Shown in pieces: positions 26,101-39,492 of a DNA stretch of 64,000 nt (position 1 is its first letter; every line of letters begins with the position of its first letter). A program made the translations under genes and the position numbers. The DNA is from Echinarachnius parma (taxonomy: Eukaryota; Echinodermata; Echinoidea; Clypeasteroida; Echinarachniidae). The stretch covers positions 1 to 64,000 of the forward strand of contig JBAMJV010001291.1 of assembly GCA_037951105.1 (NCBI GenBank), written 5' to 3'. The notes beneath the pieces are model-generated. The model was not told the DNA's origin and searched no databases. It saw nothing but the letters and a program-made list of their open reading frames with translations.

Positions 26101-28344
26101 GTCGTCGCGGTCAGGGACCCGGATCATCATTTTCAGAAGGGGACCACACTACTTCATACCAAGCCGGCGACCAAATCCCAAACTACAGTATCTGTGAAGT
26201 CAAATTCACTATTGTGTGTAAGTATAGTTTGCCGAAAGTCAAATTTATGACACTACACTAGTGTAGACTTAAAAGTTATATATAATAGTAATAATAGTTT
26301 CCATTTATATCGCGCCTAATATGGTTCAATATAGTGAAATATAGCAAAGGTCGGACTAATTATAGGCCGCTAGGGGCGGCACGCAAATTACTGGGGGCTG
26401 TTGTATTGTTTTTTTTTACAGATATATATTCCCCTTGTGTATTTTTTCTTTTCGTTTTTGTAAAATTATTGAGTGCAAGCCCCTCCTTCCTCCCCCTCCC
26501 GTGCCTCCTGTATTATAGCTATGACATAGCTGATACAATTCTTATTTCTAATAAGCGCGTTACACACTATTATTCCCCGTCATAGGATACGATGCCAGCC
26601 CACACACACATTCCAAAGCTACTCATGGGCAGTATCGATCTGAGAAGCTTAAGATCATTCAAATAAAGACTCTCACCTCCTATTGGTTTTCCCATTTATA
26701 TTTACACCTCAGTAGAGAACGGCAATAGTGGATTAACTGTCTTGCTAAGGGATTGAAGGTGGGCATACATTGGTTTAAAACTTTGGATCTCAATGTTTGA
26801 AAAACGCACGCTCTATCAATCTTGCCACACCACGTCCATGATTAAAATAACATCATATTTTTTAAATATCAATAATGAAACAAAACAATCTTTTGCGGAA
26901 TTACATAATAAAATTTGTCTTGACATAATTATGTAGCCGCTAAAATATTTTCGTCAACCAATCGTCAACCAAATTGTTAAGCAGTATGTCGCATTTTGAT
27001 TTTATGTCTGTAACTATGAACAGTGTATGTTCAAATATAGAATGTTTTATCTGATAATTCAACAAAATATATGTAGGTTATAATATCTTTTACAATAGCA
27101 CATTTTTCAGTTATTAAAGATAAATAATATCCATTTTCGTCAACCAATCATCACCCAACCTGATTTTTGATAACGTGTGTTCCACACACAATAAAGTAAA
27201 AACTTATACGCGTTAGTTTATCGCTTATATCATACAATATTTTCTCTGCAATACAATTTTCATCATAATTGTTTTTTCTTTCTTCTTTTTTCTGAACAGT
27301 GATAAAATGTAGCACACTCAGTCATATAACAAGCGGCTACATTTCGTGCACAGAGGGAAATCGCGTCGATTCGAGGTGCCGTTATTCGTGTTTTCAGGGG
27401 TACACCCTCACCGGTGGAAGTACGGAGAGGTCGTGTGATGAACAAAACGGAGATGGTGTCTGGTCGGGTTCGCAGCCAAGTTGCGTCGGTGAGTACATTT
27501 GTAAGATTCATCCTAAACTTCACCATTAAAACAAAATGTAAAACGAATCTAATGTGTGTATGGTTCATGAATATCAATATCGGATAATTCGTTGGGCAGG
27601 GCTTAACTTTCGACATTGCACGGCCAGCCGCTTCATACTCATAGGGCTATTCACAGGTCAAAAGACGCCCAGGCCAGCGGGGGAGCTGGAGTTGACAGTC
27701 GACAACGCGCAGTACAGTGTTTGCATGGATCTAACGTAGATTGAGACATACTCTGATTACTGGATACTTGACTATTTTTAAGATTAACCTTTATTATCTA
27801 GAATAAAGCGTGTTGTAGGACTAGGAGACAATGGTTTTTAACATAAAATATTGAATGTTCTTGGTCTCGTTTTATTTTAACTAATGACGTTGTTTTCTTC
27901 TCCATAATTGTGTGTATTTTCAATTTCCCAGAGCTCACTTGTGATGCGTCTGTTGTATCCTCCGCTCCGGAAAATGGCCAAGTGTCTTGCACCAACAGCA
28001 ATGTTTTTCAGAGTGTCTGCTCCTATTCGTGCGATGCAGGCTACACCATACCAGCAGGCCAGACCAGAGACAGACTTTGCTCGTCATCAGGCTGGACCGG
28101 AGCTATGCCAGAGTGCGAAGGTTGGTCTACAATCTCTGACATTATCATTATCATCATCATCATCATCATTATCATCATACACACGACGATCATCATAATC
28201 ATCACCGCCATCATTATCATCATCTCTTACATTATCATTGTCATCAGCAACATCATCATCACCACCATCATCACCATCTTCATCTTCATCTTCATCTTCA
28301 TCTTCATCTTCATCTTCATCTTCATCTTCATCTTCATCTTCATC

Positions 28345-28376
<32 letters not shown>

Positions 28377-28482
28377 TATCATCTTAAGCATCATCATCCA
28401 TATCGTCATCATAACCATCATCATATATGGCATCATCGCCCTCATCAACATCATCTACTCCATTCACTATCCAACATCATCG

Positions 28483-28539
<57 letters not shown>

Positions 28540-31500
28540 ACATCTAGTGGTGTACTTAGGTCACAGAAACTTTATCTTGTCAAATTGTATGTTTGTATTT
28601 ACATTTAAGTATGTCCTATTCATGTTTCCCAATATCATAGTCATACTTATACCATTTAAAATGTCCCTTGTTGATCAAACTTCTAGGGCCAATTCTTAAA
28701 AGGGGATTCAAATTTAGTTTAATGGAAGGTTACCCCAAAGATGAGCCCATATCATCCAGATAAAAAACAAACCCAGATATAATCATCCATCTGAACAACA
28801 GACTGGGGTAGCCTCATTGACCCGCCCACAGCCATAGAAACTCTGATCCCATCAAAAGCCATCCGCAGACAATTTGATTTGTAATCATGCTAGCATATAT
28901 TTTTGTTTAAAATCGTAATTTGTTATTTTTGCTCCTTTTCTTCACTTTCTTTCCATCAGATATACGTCCAGGGAATAATTTTCCTGTTATCGCATCGCAA
29001 TTTGCTATGCATTTTTGCATGACTGCTATACAAAATATCTTTTGTGTAGCAGTTTTCTTCCATAGAAGTGTACAGAATTCCATTTGAAATATTTATCCAT
29101 CGGCTGAAATTGCTAATCAAATTTGAGGAGGAAAATTATTCCCTGGATACGTCTTGCTCCCGTATTTGATAGCTGCCCTTCATCCCAAATAATCTATGCA
29201 GAGGCTCAACAAGAGACTGGGGTAGCCTCATGGACCCCACCCACAGACATAGACAACTCTGGTGCCGTCACAAACATCCACAGACAAACAACAATCATCA
29301 TGCTAGCATTTATTTTTGCTTAAAATCATAATTTGTTATTTTTTGCTCCTTTTCATCACTTTCTTTCCATCAGATACGTCTGCTCCTGGCTTTGATAGCT
29401 GCCCTTCATCCCAGGTAATCTACGCCGAGGCTCAACAGGAGACCGGGGTAGCGTCGTGGACCCCGCCCACAGCCATAGACAACTCTGGTGCCGTCATATC
29501 CGATGTGACCCAGGATGGCCCCGCCCCAGGGTCCACCCTTCCCCAGGGACATTATGTGGTCACCTATTCTGCAACGGATGAGGGGGGCAATGTAGGGATG
29601 TGTGTCTTCACCATAACCGTTCAAGGTAAAACTTAACACTTATAATAATACAAATATTAATGATAATGATAATACAACTCCAGCATTTATATTGCGCCAT
29701 CAATCTAGAAATTCTAGAAATAAAAGTTTCACCTTTCCTCAAGGCCACTAAAGTGGTCACATCCATTGTAACGGATGAGGGGGCCAATGCAGGGATATGT
29801 GTTTTCACCATAACTGGTAAAACTTAACACTAATGTGACAACATTTGCAAATCTGATTGTTTCAAATGTGCATATTTTCTGACTTGCAATTAATTGCAAC
29901 TTTACAATCAATCGCATGAACCTTCATATTTCAATGGAGAACTAAGGTATCTTGAACCAAAGACAATTTTCCCAATATTTATTTTGTTTATCTTCTTCAC
30001 AGTTATTCACCCCTTTCAAGCTGCCACCAACTAGTTTTCCTTTGCACATAACTCAGCCTGTTTAACCTTATTATTTCACTTGAGAACTAAGAAAATAATT
30101 TATCACAATTTTCCCAATATTTTATTATTTTTTTATCTTCCATGCAGTTATTCACTCTTTGCAAGTTGCCATCACATACGTTTTTTCATCCTTCACTGGA
30201 CAATTATACAAAAAATAGTGATCATCCAAACATTTCTTTCTTCCTTATCTTAATCTTCCCAGTTATCCACTGCTCTACCATCCCGATTTCACCTGGTCTC
30301 CTCGTGAGCTGCGGACACGGAAATCTGCGAGGCTCTGTCTGTGCCTTCAGCTGCAGCCTTGGTTACCGTCTCGTTGGTTCTGCTTCCTCCACTTGCGAGA
30401 GGAACGGCTTTTCGGGTAGCTGGACTGACCAGGCGCCAACTTGCGAGGGTAAACAGTTATTAATTTCTCTACTGAATTAAAATTAGCAATGTACTAGTCT
30501 ACTAACACAAAAAGTAACTACCCCCTAAAAAAATGCTGGCCACAGCTATACGCTCATTCCCATGCAAAATCACATGCTGCAGTTGCCATAGTCTTTACAC
30601 GCAGCGCACGAGGGTGCCTATCAAAATACAACCGTCGGCGATATCTATCAAAGCATTGATCGTTTTTTTTAATTTTGTAAATATATCAATTAGTAGGCGG
30701 TTTCCTGGCCAAATTTTTACAATCCCATTTTAGTAAAAATATCTATTCTTTCACATGGTTGTATAAATAAGACATGCAATTAATTTTCTTTGTGTGGGGC
30801 GTTTCCCATTACTGTCATTTAGCTTTAAACATAATAATGATAGTATGGAACACTTAGAGTAGAACTGGCTCCTATTAGGCGCTATGGAAATCAAACCTAC
30901 CATTATCATTAACAAGGATGGATAAAATGTTTCAGTTACAATTTCATCTAAATGACACTCAATCAGCTATTTTCAGCAATCAGTTCACCCATGGAGGACG
31001 TATCTGCAGATTAGTAAAACATGAATTCATCATTGACCCACGCTAAGATAGACTAATATATATAGAGATTTACTCTTCTTGTGTATAGCTTCTGACTATT
31101 CGAGCTATGAAAAGGGTTTCATGGGAATCCTCAATTCAAGGGTCTTTGCGGCTCGATGGTTGAGCACCGGTCTAGCAATCCGGAGGTCTCTGAGTTCGAT
31201 TCCCGGCGAAGCCTTTTTTTCTTTGCTCATTTTTGCTCATTCTTTGCTCATTTGTTGTTTTAATTTGCATTTCTAGATTTGTAAACCATCCCATGTGCAG
31301 ACTTTCATGCACCCAACATCACAATGGATTTGTGGCTCTTGAATTTTCACATCTGCAGGAATGTGTGGTTTAGTTCGGGCGCCCTTTTGTCAGAACGGAT
31401 TTGTGGCTTTTGATATTTCATATCTGCAGTACTGTGTGCTTTTTGTACTCTTTTGTGCGAGTCTTATTTATTTTTTTATTTTTTTTTCTTGACATTCAGA

Positions 31501-34500
31501 GTTTCAAGTTTTGTTTCAATTCAGAAAATAAAATCACTGAAGAAGCCTTACGAGCAAAAATATGAAACTATTAAACTAGTACTATTTCATTCTATTATAT
31601 TCGACTGCATTGATTGATGCACAGGCAGAACAACGTCTTTAATTTTATCTGTACACCTTTTCAGAGCTTCAGTGCCCCTCGATTCAACCACCAGAGGACG
31701 GGGATTTCCTGGACGATTTGGGATGTCCGACCTCCTACGGTACCTCCTGCTACTTCCAGTGCGTTCCTGGCTTTCGGATCAACAACAACGTGCTCAGGTG
31801 CTCGGTCCAGGCAGGAAGTGAGGTCGCATTCTGGGAAGGGATCACTCCACAGTGCGAAGGTTTGTTTCGTCTTTGGCATCTAATATGTATACTATAGCTT
31901 TGGTTTCAATTGGTATGTTAATTCAAATGTTTAACATTACGTTTCACTAAGTTAGCCGTGATCTCCACCACGGTGGAAATCAACTCAACCATTTTAATAG
32001 CTTTCGTCAACATTCCATGCCCTGTTAACTGCCCCCCGAGACCTAGTGGTATTATAGAGATAATCTCCTAGGGTTACACGCAGTAAACCGATAAGAACGG
32101 TGTAAACGGTGATAAAATTCTACTAGAGGCACGAATCTCTCAACCTCTCCTCAGGCCTGAGAAGCGGATATTTTCTAACTTGGGTGAAACGTAATGAACG
32201 TTTTGATATGTAATCATTTGTTTATTTACTGTCTTTGCAATACGATTTGTTCATATTCACAAAGTAATTTGACATCTCAACAACAAATAAAACACATATT
32301 ATGATTATTTTCACTTCATTGGGTCATTGTTATCAAATTAACCACAATTTATCCTAGGAGAAGGCTATAATTACTGTGTGCTATATTCGTCTTTTAGAAC
32401 GATTAAACTTCTGCTGATAGTTTGTTTGTGTTCTTATAAAAGCTGTGCATGAAATGTGCCCACCATTGTAACAGACCTTTACACTACACAATTTAGGTCA
32501 TACATGTATGGCACCCAGGCCCCATATTCATCAAACCCAGCTAGCTTAACCCATTCACTACGAGATTCTGAAATCCCTATAGACTTTGTACAAAGCCCAA
32601 CTGGTTCCTGTAAGCAATGGGTTAATTACTTGCTAAGTGCATTTCAAATGATACAGTTCATTGAGCAACAAACATTTTTTCTAGTCCCCAATTAGGGTTA
32701 GCTCAGGATAAGCCTTAGGTACCCACTAAGTTAACCCTAGTTAGCAACTAAAAGATCTTGTGTTTAATTCTTAGCCAGGTCATCCAAAATAGACTTAGCA
32801 AGGAACTAGCTAGTTGGCTTTTATGAAAATGGGCCCAGGTTAAGACTCTTGATAATGAATTCCTAAAGGCACTTGGTATTAAACTATGTTGTCATGTCCA
32901 AAAATATGAATACCTTTCAAAAGGACATTGCTGTATATTTTGAACATGTGTGGATATTTTTTTTTCTTGCCTGAACAGGCCAGTAGATATATAAACAGCT
33001 AGTGTGGAGGTTTGCGTTATTATATTTTGTCTTATAGTTGAAACGTGTGAGAGGCCCAACCTGAGTGGTCCGCTGGAGGTGCCCGACAACAGCTCGGTTT
33101 GTGGACTGCAGGTTCAAGTCCCGGCTGGAGACGAGTGCGAGTTTGACTGTGGCCCGGGGTACTACATACAGGGCTCCAATGTAGTGACCTGTGGGCTGAC
33201 TGGGGCTTGGGCTCAGACCCTCCCAACATGTGAAGGTAACTTTCATTTTTCCTTCATTTATGTTCATTATTATATATGAATTTTCCGTTAAAACTGATTT
33301 GACCGTATAAGTACATTAATAAACTATGTGCATTTAGCTATCAAGAAATCCAGATTTAAAGGGGTAGTTTAGTTTTGGTAGAGAGGGCGCTGCACATCGC
33401 AATTTTTTTGTGAGGTAATTAAAAACTGAGTGTCAAATTTGAGAGAACATGCAATTTTAATGGCAGAATAAACTTTATTTGGTCGAAATCGGCCCACAAA
33501 CGGCTGAAATATCAATAAATGTATCTGATCTTATAATTATTTGGGGCCCAAATAATTAACGGTTTTTTCAAAAAATTCAAAAAATGCTTCCACTTTCTCA
33601 AAAAATTTTGAAAGTGTTATTTAAGTAGTTGTTGATGTTCTCTCTATAAAATCAGTCTGGTAATAAAACATCACATGCATTATTGTCTATGGAAAATGGT
33701 TGAAACTGACGCCTTTAAAAAAGCGCCCTCTCGTGATCAAAATGGCTCTTTTTGAATGATAACATGCTTTTTACTTAGTCATTTTGCAAGTTTGTATACT
33801 TTTCGAGCATAGTGGAGTTATTACTATTAGTTTTGAAGGTTATTGTCCAGGTTTTGTTACTAAAGTTCAGCCTTACCAAAACTAAACTACCCCTTTAAGA
33901 CAAATTAGACGATCAAAATATAGAAAATATGGAAAGTTACATTTTCATATTTCCGTAGGCATGTGCTGAAGGTTGGACAAAGAAACCTCTTTTTCTCCAA
34001 AGTTGAAACAGTGGATTTAGCACCTTTTAGAATTAAAGGCCAAGTTGAGTTTTGGTAATTTCCAAAGTGCCCCCCCAACATCGATTGTAACGGATTTGGT
34101 TGATTTCAATTCCATATGAAAGATCATCGAAAAAAACATGGGAAATAATAATAATTTCCATTCAAATGCTCTAATTGTTATGAAATTTGCTTTCAAAATA
34201 TCATATAAAAGTGGTTGACGCCCGGGTATCACTTTTTAGAACCGCTAGTGCGAGGCACTAGCGTTCTATGTTCTCCTAATAAAAGACTGAAACCAAATAT
34301 TTGTGTGCACGCTAATTGTGCTTAAAACGGTACTTACGGTACTTACCAGCAATTTACTCTCCAATATGTGATCCAACTACCGGGTGGATTAAGATTATGA
34401 TTTTTCCTTCCATTCCGCAAAAAATCAGTGATATATGCGCCTCATGGACCCAGGTTTTGGTTACTAAAGTTAAGTTTGACCAATACTCAACTATCCCTTT

Positions 34501-37500
34501 AAGCTGTATCCTTCATGTGCTGCTTAACAAGTTATACGATGGTATTATTAATTTTGTTTCACTATAAAGAGAATGCTTAATAAGAGATTAAGTTTGCACC
34601 TTGCCTTGTTTTTTGTTTTGCATTTTTTTAAAGCACGCTCTAGACTTTCATTTTATTTTAAATTCGTATAAAATTAATTTTTCATGGACCCATGCAAGCC
34701 ATAGTTGTTTTGGGACCAATAAATCAGACATTTTTTGAGAAAAAATATTGAATTTTAACACATTTTCCCCTATTCTTTTTTGGTCCACAGCCGTGACGTG
34801 CCTCGGCAGCAACCTACCCGCCCCCATGCATGGAGGGAAGAGCGGCTGCCCCCACGATAGGGAGCAATACGGGGCGGTGTGCACCCTGTTCTGTGACCTG
34901 GGTTACGAGGCCAGCGAGGCTACGCCCATCAGGAGGGTCTGCCAGGACGACGGGGACGGTGGGGGCGTCTGGAGTGGGGGCCCCATTTCATGCTCAGGTA
35001 CAGTATATATTCCTTTTTATTCCATTGTCATTAAGGGGATCTTGTAACATTGCCGAAATTCCCCAATAAATTTACCTAGAACCCTAACGGTTCAACCAAA
35101 GGTCTTCAATCTTTTAAAGGCCGAGCCCATTGGTCACCTCCTATCAAAATAGTTTTAAGTATTGATACTTATTTGTTTAAATTATACTTGTTGAGTTAAA
35201 CGCAGTGGACATTTGATTGGCTCTCTAGAGTTACAATAATGCTCTGGTGGGCTATTGTTCCCATTTGCATTTTTATATTTAAAAAATATTAAAAATTTAG
35301 GGTCGCAGGTTTATGTCCTACTATTCCTCACATGTTTCATGGTGCAGTTGCACCATGGGTACTAGGTAGGAACTGATGGTGTATATACAAAGCACGTGTG
35401 CACTTTCAAAGAAGCACAAACTGGATTGGTCCCCAGGGAGTGGAGAGGGGGAACGTTTACCGTATTTGTCGGTGTATTAACCGCTCCGATGTATTAACCG
35501 CACCCCCAACTTTGGCTGTTTTTCCATGAAAAAAAAAAAAATTTGATAGTATAATTCTTGATTTTTAGTCTTTAGATGGTCAGCATTTTCTTAGGAAAGG
35601 TACCAAAAATAGCTTATCTATCAGAGAATTTTTGCATATGAATTTTGTTTTATTTACTGAAGTCTCCGAAGTAAATAAAGAAAATTATCAGGCCTTCTTC
35701 ACAGCAGAAGAATCTATAACTTCTGTTGAATTTGCCACACGGATCACTACACATGGGACTACATAAAACGTTAGACAACAAAACGAAGATTTCACCAATA
35801 AAACAATCAGAACGGAGATTTAAAAAAAAATGTACCTTAATGTTATTCCTTCTTTCTAGTTCAAATTATGTTGAATCTACTCTTGAAAACTGTTTCAGAA
35901 ATAGTAAGTAATAATAGCGAGTAATACGGCATACGATCGTCGTCGATCGTCGACATGGATGAAACGATTCTCAAACGTTGACATCCAGTCCGCCCGGTAC
36001 TAAACAAATGCTCCGATAGCCCGCCATATCACTCATACACTTTGCGTGAAGGTTATGGGTCTATTTTGTTACGCGAGATCCATCCGCCGGGAATTGGGGA
36101 AATCCCCGGCGGATGGATCTCGCGTAACAAAATAGACCCGATAACCTGCACGCAAAGTATATGAGTGATATGGCGGGCTGTATTGGAGCATCGGCGGCCG
36201 GGGGTCGGGAAAGAGAATCCCCGCCTGCATGCTCGGCCAAGTGCCAGTCGCGCGGCCGGGTGCATGTTAGGATTCGTACTAAGATCGAAGCAATGATCGT
36301 GAATCTTCAAAGCTGCTTTCGCAGCAACAACGAGCAATATTTAGGAAGAGGTAAAAGAGAAACATAAAAGACACTGCATGACTTGTTTTGGGGGGAATAT
36401 GCTTGTATTTTCCGTGCATCGTATGAGTATGAATGCCTTGCTGAGGTGGACTTTGGTCACTTGTGAATCTTATCTCCGTGTATTAACCGCATCGTATTAG
36501 GGCCCGGCGCTGGCTAGGCAATTTGCGTGTACAATTTTCCTATCTCCGTGTATTAACCGCTCCCCCCTTTTTGGAGCTTTTTTTTGAGAAAAAAGGTGCG
36601 GTTAATACACCGACAAATACGGTAGTGATATATTAAATTGTGGGTGTGAATCCGAAGACCAATTAGGTAATACTACTAGTCACAGGGCCCTGGGGGAGAG
36701 CAGTGCCCCAAAATGCTCCCCAGGGAGTGGGGTGAACGTTTAGTGATGAATTAAATTGTGGGTGTGAATCCGAAGACCAATTAGGTAATACTACTAGTCA
36801 CAGGGCCCTGGGGGAGAGCAGTGCCCCAAAATGCTCCCCAGGGAGTGGGGTGAACGTTTAGTGATGAATTAAATTGTGGATGTGAATCCGCTGACCAAGG
36901 GAATGCTATTTGTCGCAGAGCCCTCTGGGAGAACAGTGCCCCAAAACTGGGTAAACAAAACAAATTAATTTCATTTTTAAGAATAAGCGATTTATACTTT
37001 CGTTCACAAAACATATACTTACCTTCAAAATTTGTGGCTGTCATCTACAGCGATGTCAGCGTTGTGACCCGATTTGAGACCTTCGTGATGTTAACTATTT
37101 GTTATCGGGTCGTAGACATTCAGTTACTTGTATCGCCCCCCATCTCTGTTCAGTGTTGGTTGAAAGGCCCGGATGTAGACTGCTTCCTTCACCCCTCTCA
37201 TAACCTGTTCCCTTCCAGATACTGGAATCCCCATAGAGTTTGTACATAGCCCACCCAGTTCCTGTAAGCAACAGGTTAAAGTATCAAGCTGCTTCCCTGT
37301 CCAAAATGCAGACCTTTTGTATAAATACCGATAAAGATGAACTTTCGTACTAATAATATCATTATCATTCAACAGTGGTGCAGTGTCAGCCCCTCCCCTC
37401 TCCAAGCAATGGATACCTGGACAGCTGTCAGCTCGCGGGGGCGCCCAAGGACCCCACCGTATGGCAGGACTACAGTACAACCTGTGTGACATTGTGCAAT

Positions 37501-39452
37501 GAAGGCTACACCGCTACTGGTGCTACCACGAGGCGTTGTTTGGCGGAGGGCCTGTGGGATGGGGCCCCTCAATCCTGTATCGGTAAGATCTGTCATCATG
37601 TTTACCATGAATCTTAGTAAATTAGCTGTACTGTTGGCATCTAAAGAGTTTCAAGTGTATAGCAACATGCAAAGAAGGTTAGACTACTATACTACTATGA
37701 AAACAATGCACATTATTTTGTATTTTATTGTTTATATATAATTTACATTAGATTTCCGTCTTGCGTTTTGTTTAAAAGTAAATTTTCTGTTTGAAAACTA
37801 GTTTCTGTGTCCAAATAGTCAATTCTGTGTTTTTTCGCGGAAAATCTTCACCCCCTATAGATGCCTTTTTGTAGTTTTTATTGTTTTTATTCCTTTCTGT
37901 AGATCTGACGGCCCCTGTCGTACAGTGTCCAGTAGATACGGTGATCATTGCTGAACCAGGACAGTCGGTAGGGACCATTCGCTGGGAGAACCTTGAGCCA
38001 GTCTATGTAAGTTTGTTCATTTAAACATAGAGGAAACTGACCAGAAATGTCTGAAATCAATAACAAAAAGGAAAAAAGAGCAAAGAAAATAGGGTTTAGC
38101 AGTGAATCGGTCATGAGACTCTGGATTGCCGATAAAGTTGCATTTCTTTGCTCAATTTCATTCATCATTGTTCATGTGTCTTATGTCATTAAAAAGTGTT
38201 AGCATCCTGAGTAATTCAGCACTTATATATCAGAGGTTATATTCAAAGTATTATTGTTTTAGAGGTAATGTTAAAGACCATTTTATTTTAGTATTATAAT
38301 GATGTTGTCTGCATTGACCCTGGCCGTAGTATTTTGGGAACCAGTCCTTACAGGATTAAAAACAGGAAGTTATGGCTATACGTGCAGATCAATGCTACGC
38401 CCTTACTCATGGGAAAATACTAGTCCTGGCTCAGTCCCGTGGTCTCAAAACTAGTCTTAAGAACAAAACCATGCAGGTTACATGTTATGACTGACTCTTT
38501 CAACCAGTTTTTTACACATAGTATCAGCACTCTACCTTCAAATTTCATGATTTTCTCTTTTTTATTCAAATTTGTGGGAACAGGCCAGTGATGCTGGGGC
38601 AATGTTTGTAGCCCAGTTGGAGAGTATTGATTCAACCACCATTACTGGGTCTAGACCGACCACCCTGGCTGAAGGCAATGCTCGAAATTAACTTTTTTTT
38701 GCTGGTGGCCCGGTCGGGCCAGTAAAATTAGTATTTTTCCAAATTTGGTGGCCCGAAACCAAGAACTACTGGACCGAAAAAAATAAGGAAAAACAAAAGT
38801 AAAATGAATACAATAAGTTCCATATGAATAGTTTCAGGGTACTAGGCAATACTTTTTATTTTTCATTCCCCTTTGTTTCATTGTAAGATGAATTAAATAA
38901 ACATGAATTAGGATGAATGTGTGTGTGTCATGTCTTTTTATTCATTGTCTTCATCAAAAATCACAGCGATTGAATACACACCAGTGACAATTTCACCAGT
39001 CATACATAGTCAGGGTCTAGGTGACAACAAAAAAATGGTAGAAAAATAGAAAATTCAATTTGACCTCAAAATTCTGTGCAGTGTTGTCTGAAGTAGACAA
39101 AAGACATATTTTAAAATTGTGATATATAGTAGTAATATATGAAAATTCATGAGCAGCATATATATGAATATTCATGATGCTCATTAGATATGCAAAATAC
39201 TCAAAATAACTGAAATTACTAACAACGATTTTTAATATGAAACTTTTTTTTTATAATTACTGGTTAGAAAATGAGTACTGCTGCTCAAGAATGTATGAAT
39301 ATTCATTAGCAGCAGTGTTACTTGCTCAATTAACTTGCAACTTTTTAACTAACCAATATTTTGTATGTGAGAAAAGGGTATAAGTTGCTGAATGCTACAT
39401 TTAAAAGCAAGCTCTTGTCATGCCCACTAAACATGACTACAGGGTATCTTTT

Positions 39453-39492
<40 letters not shown>

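Noticed and set aside
27910..28608. 232-codon ORF joining exon 6 to poly-Ile and poly-Ser
   Set aside because: Past 28120 it runs through the donor into ATC/TCATCT simple sequence; only 27932-28120 is exon.
31146..31213. tRNA-Ala-like sequence
   Set aside because: The anticodon loop CTAGCAA would read AGC, but the cloverleaf is incomplete and it is followed by SINE-type T-rich sequence.
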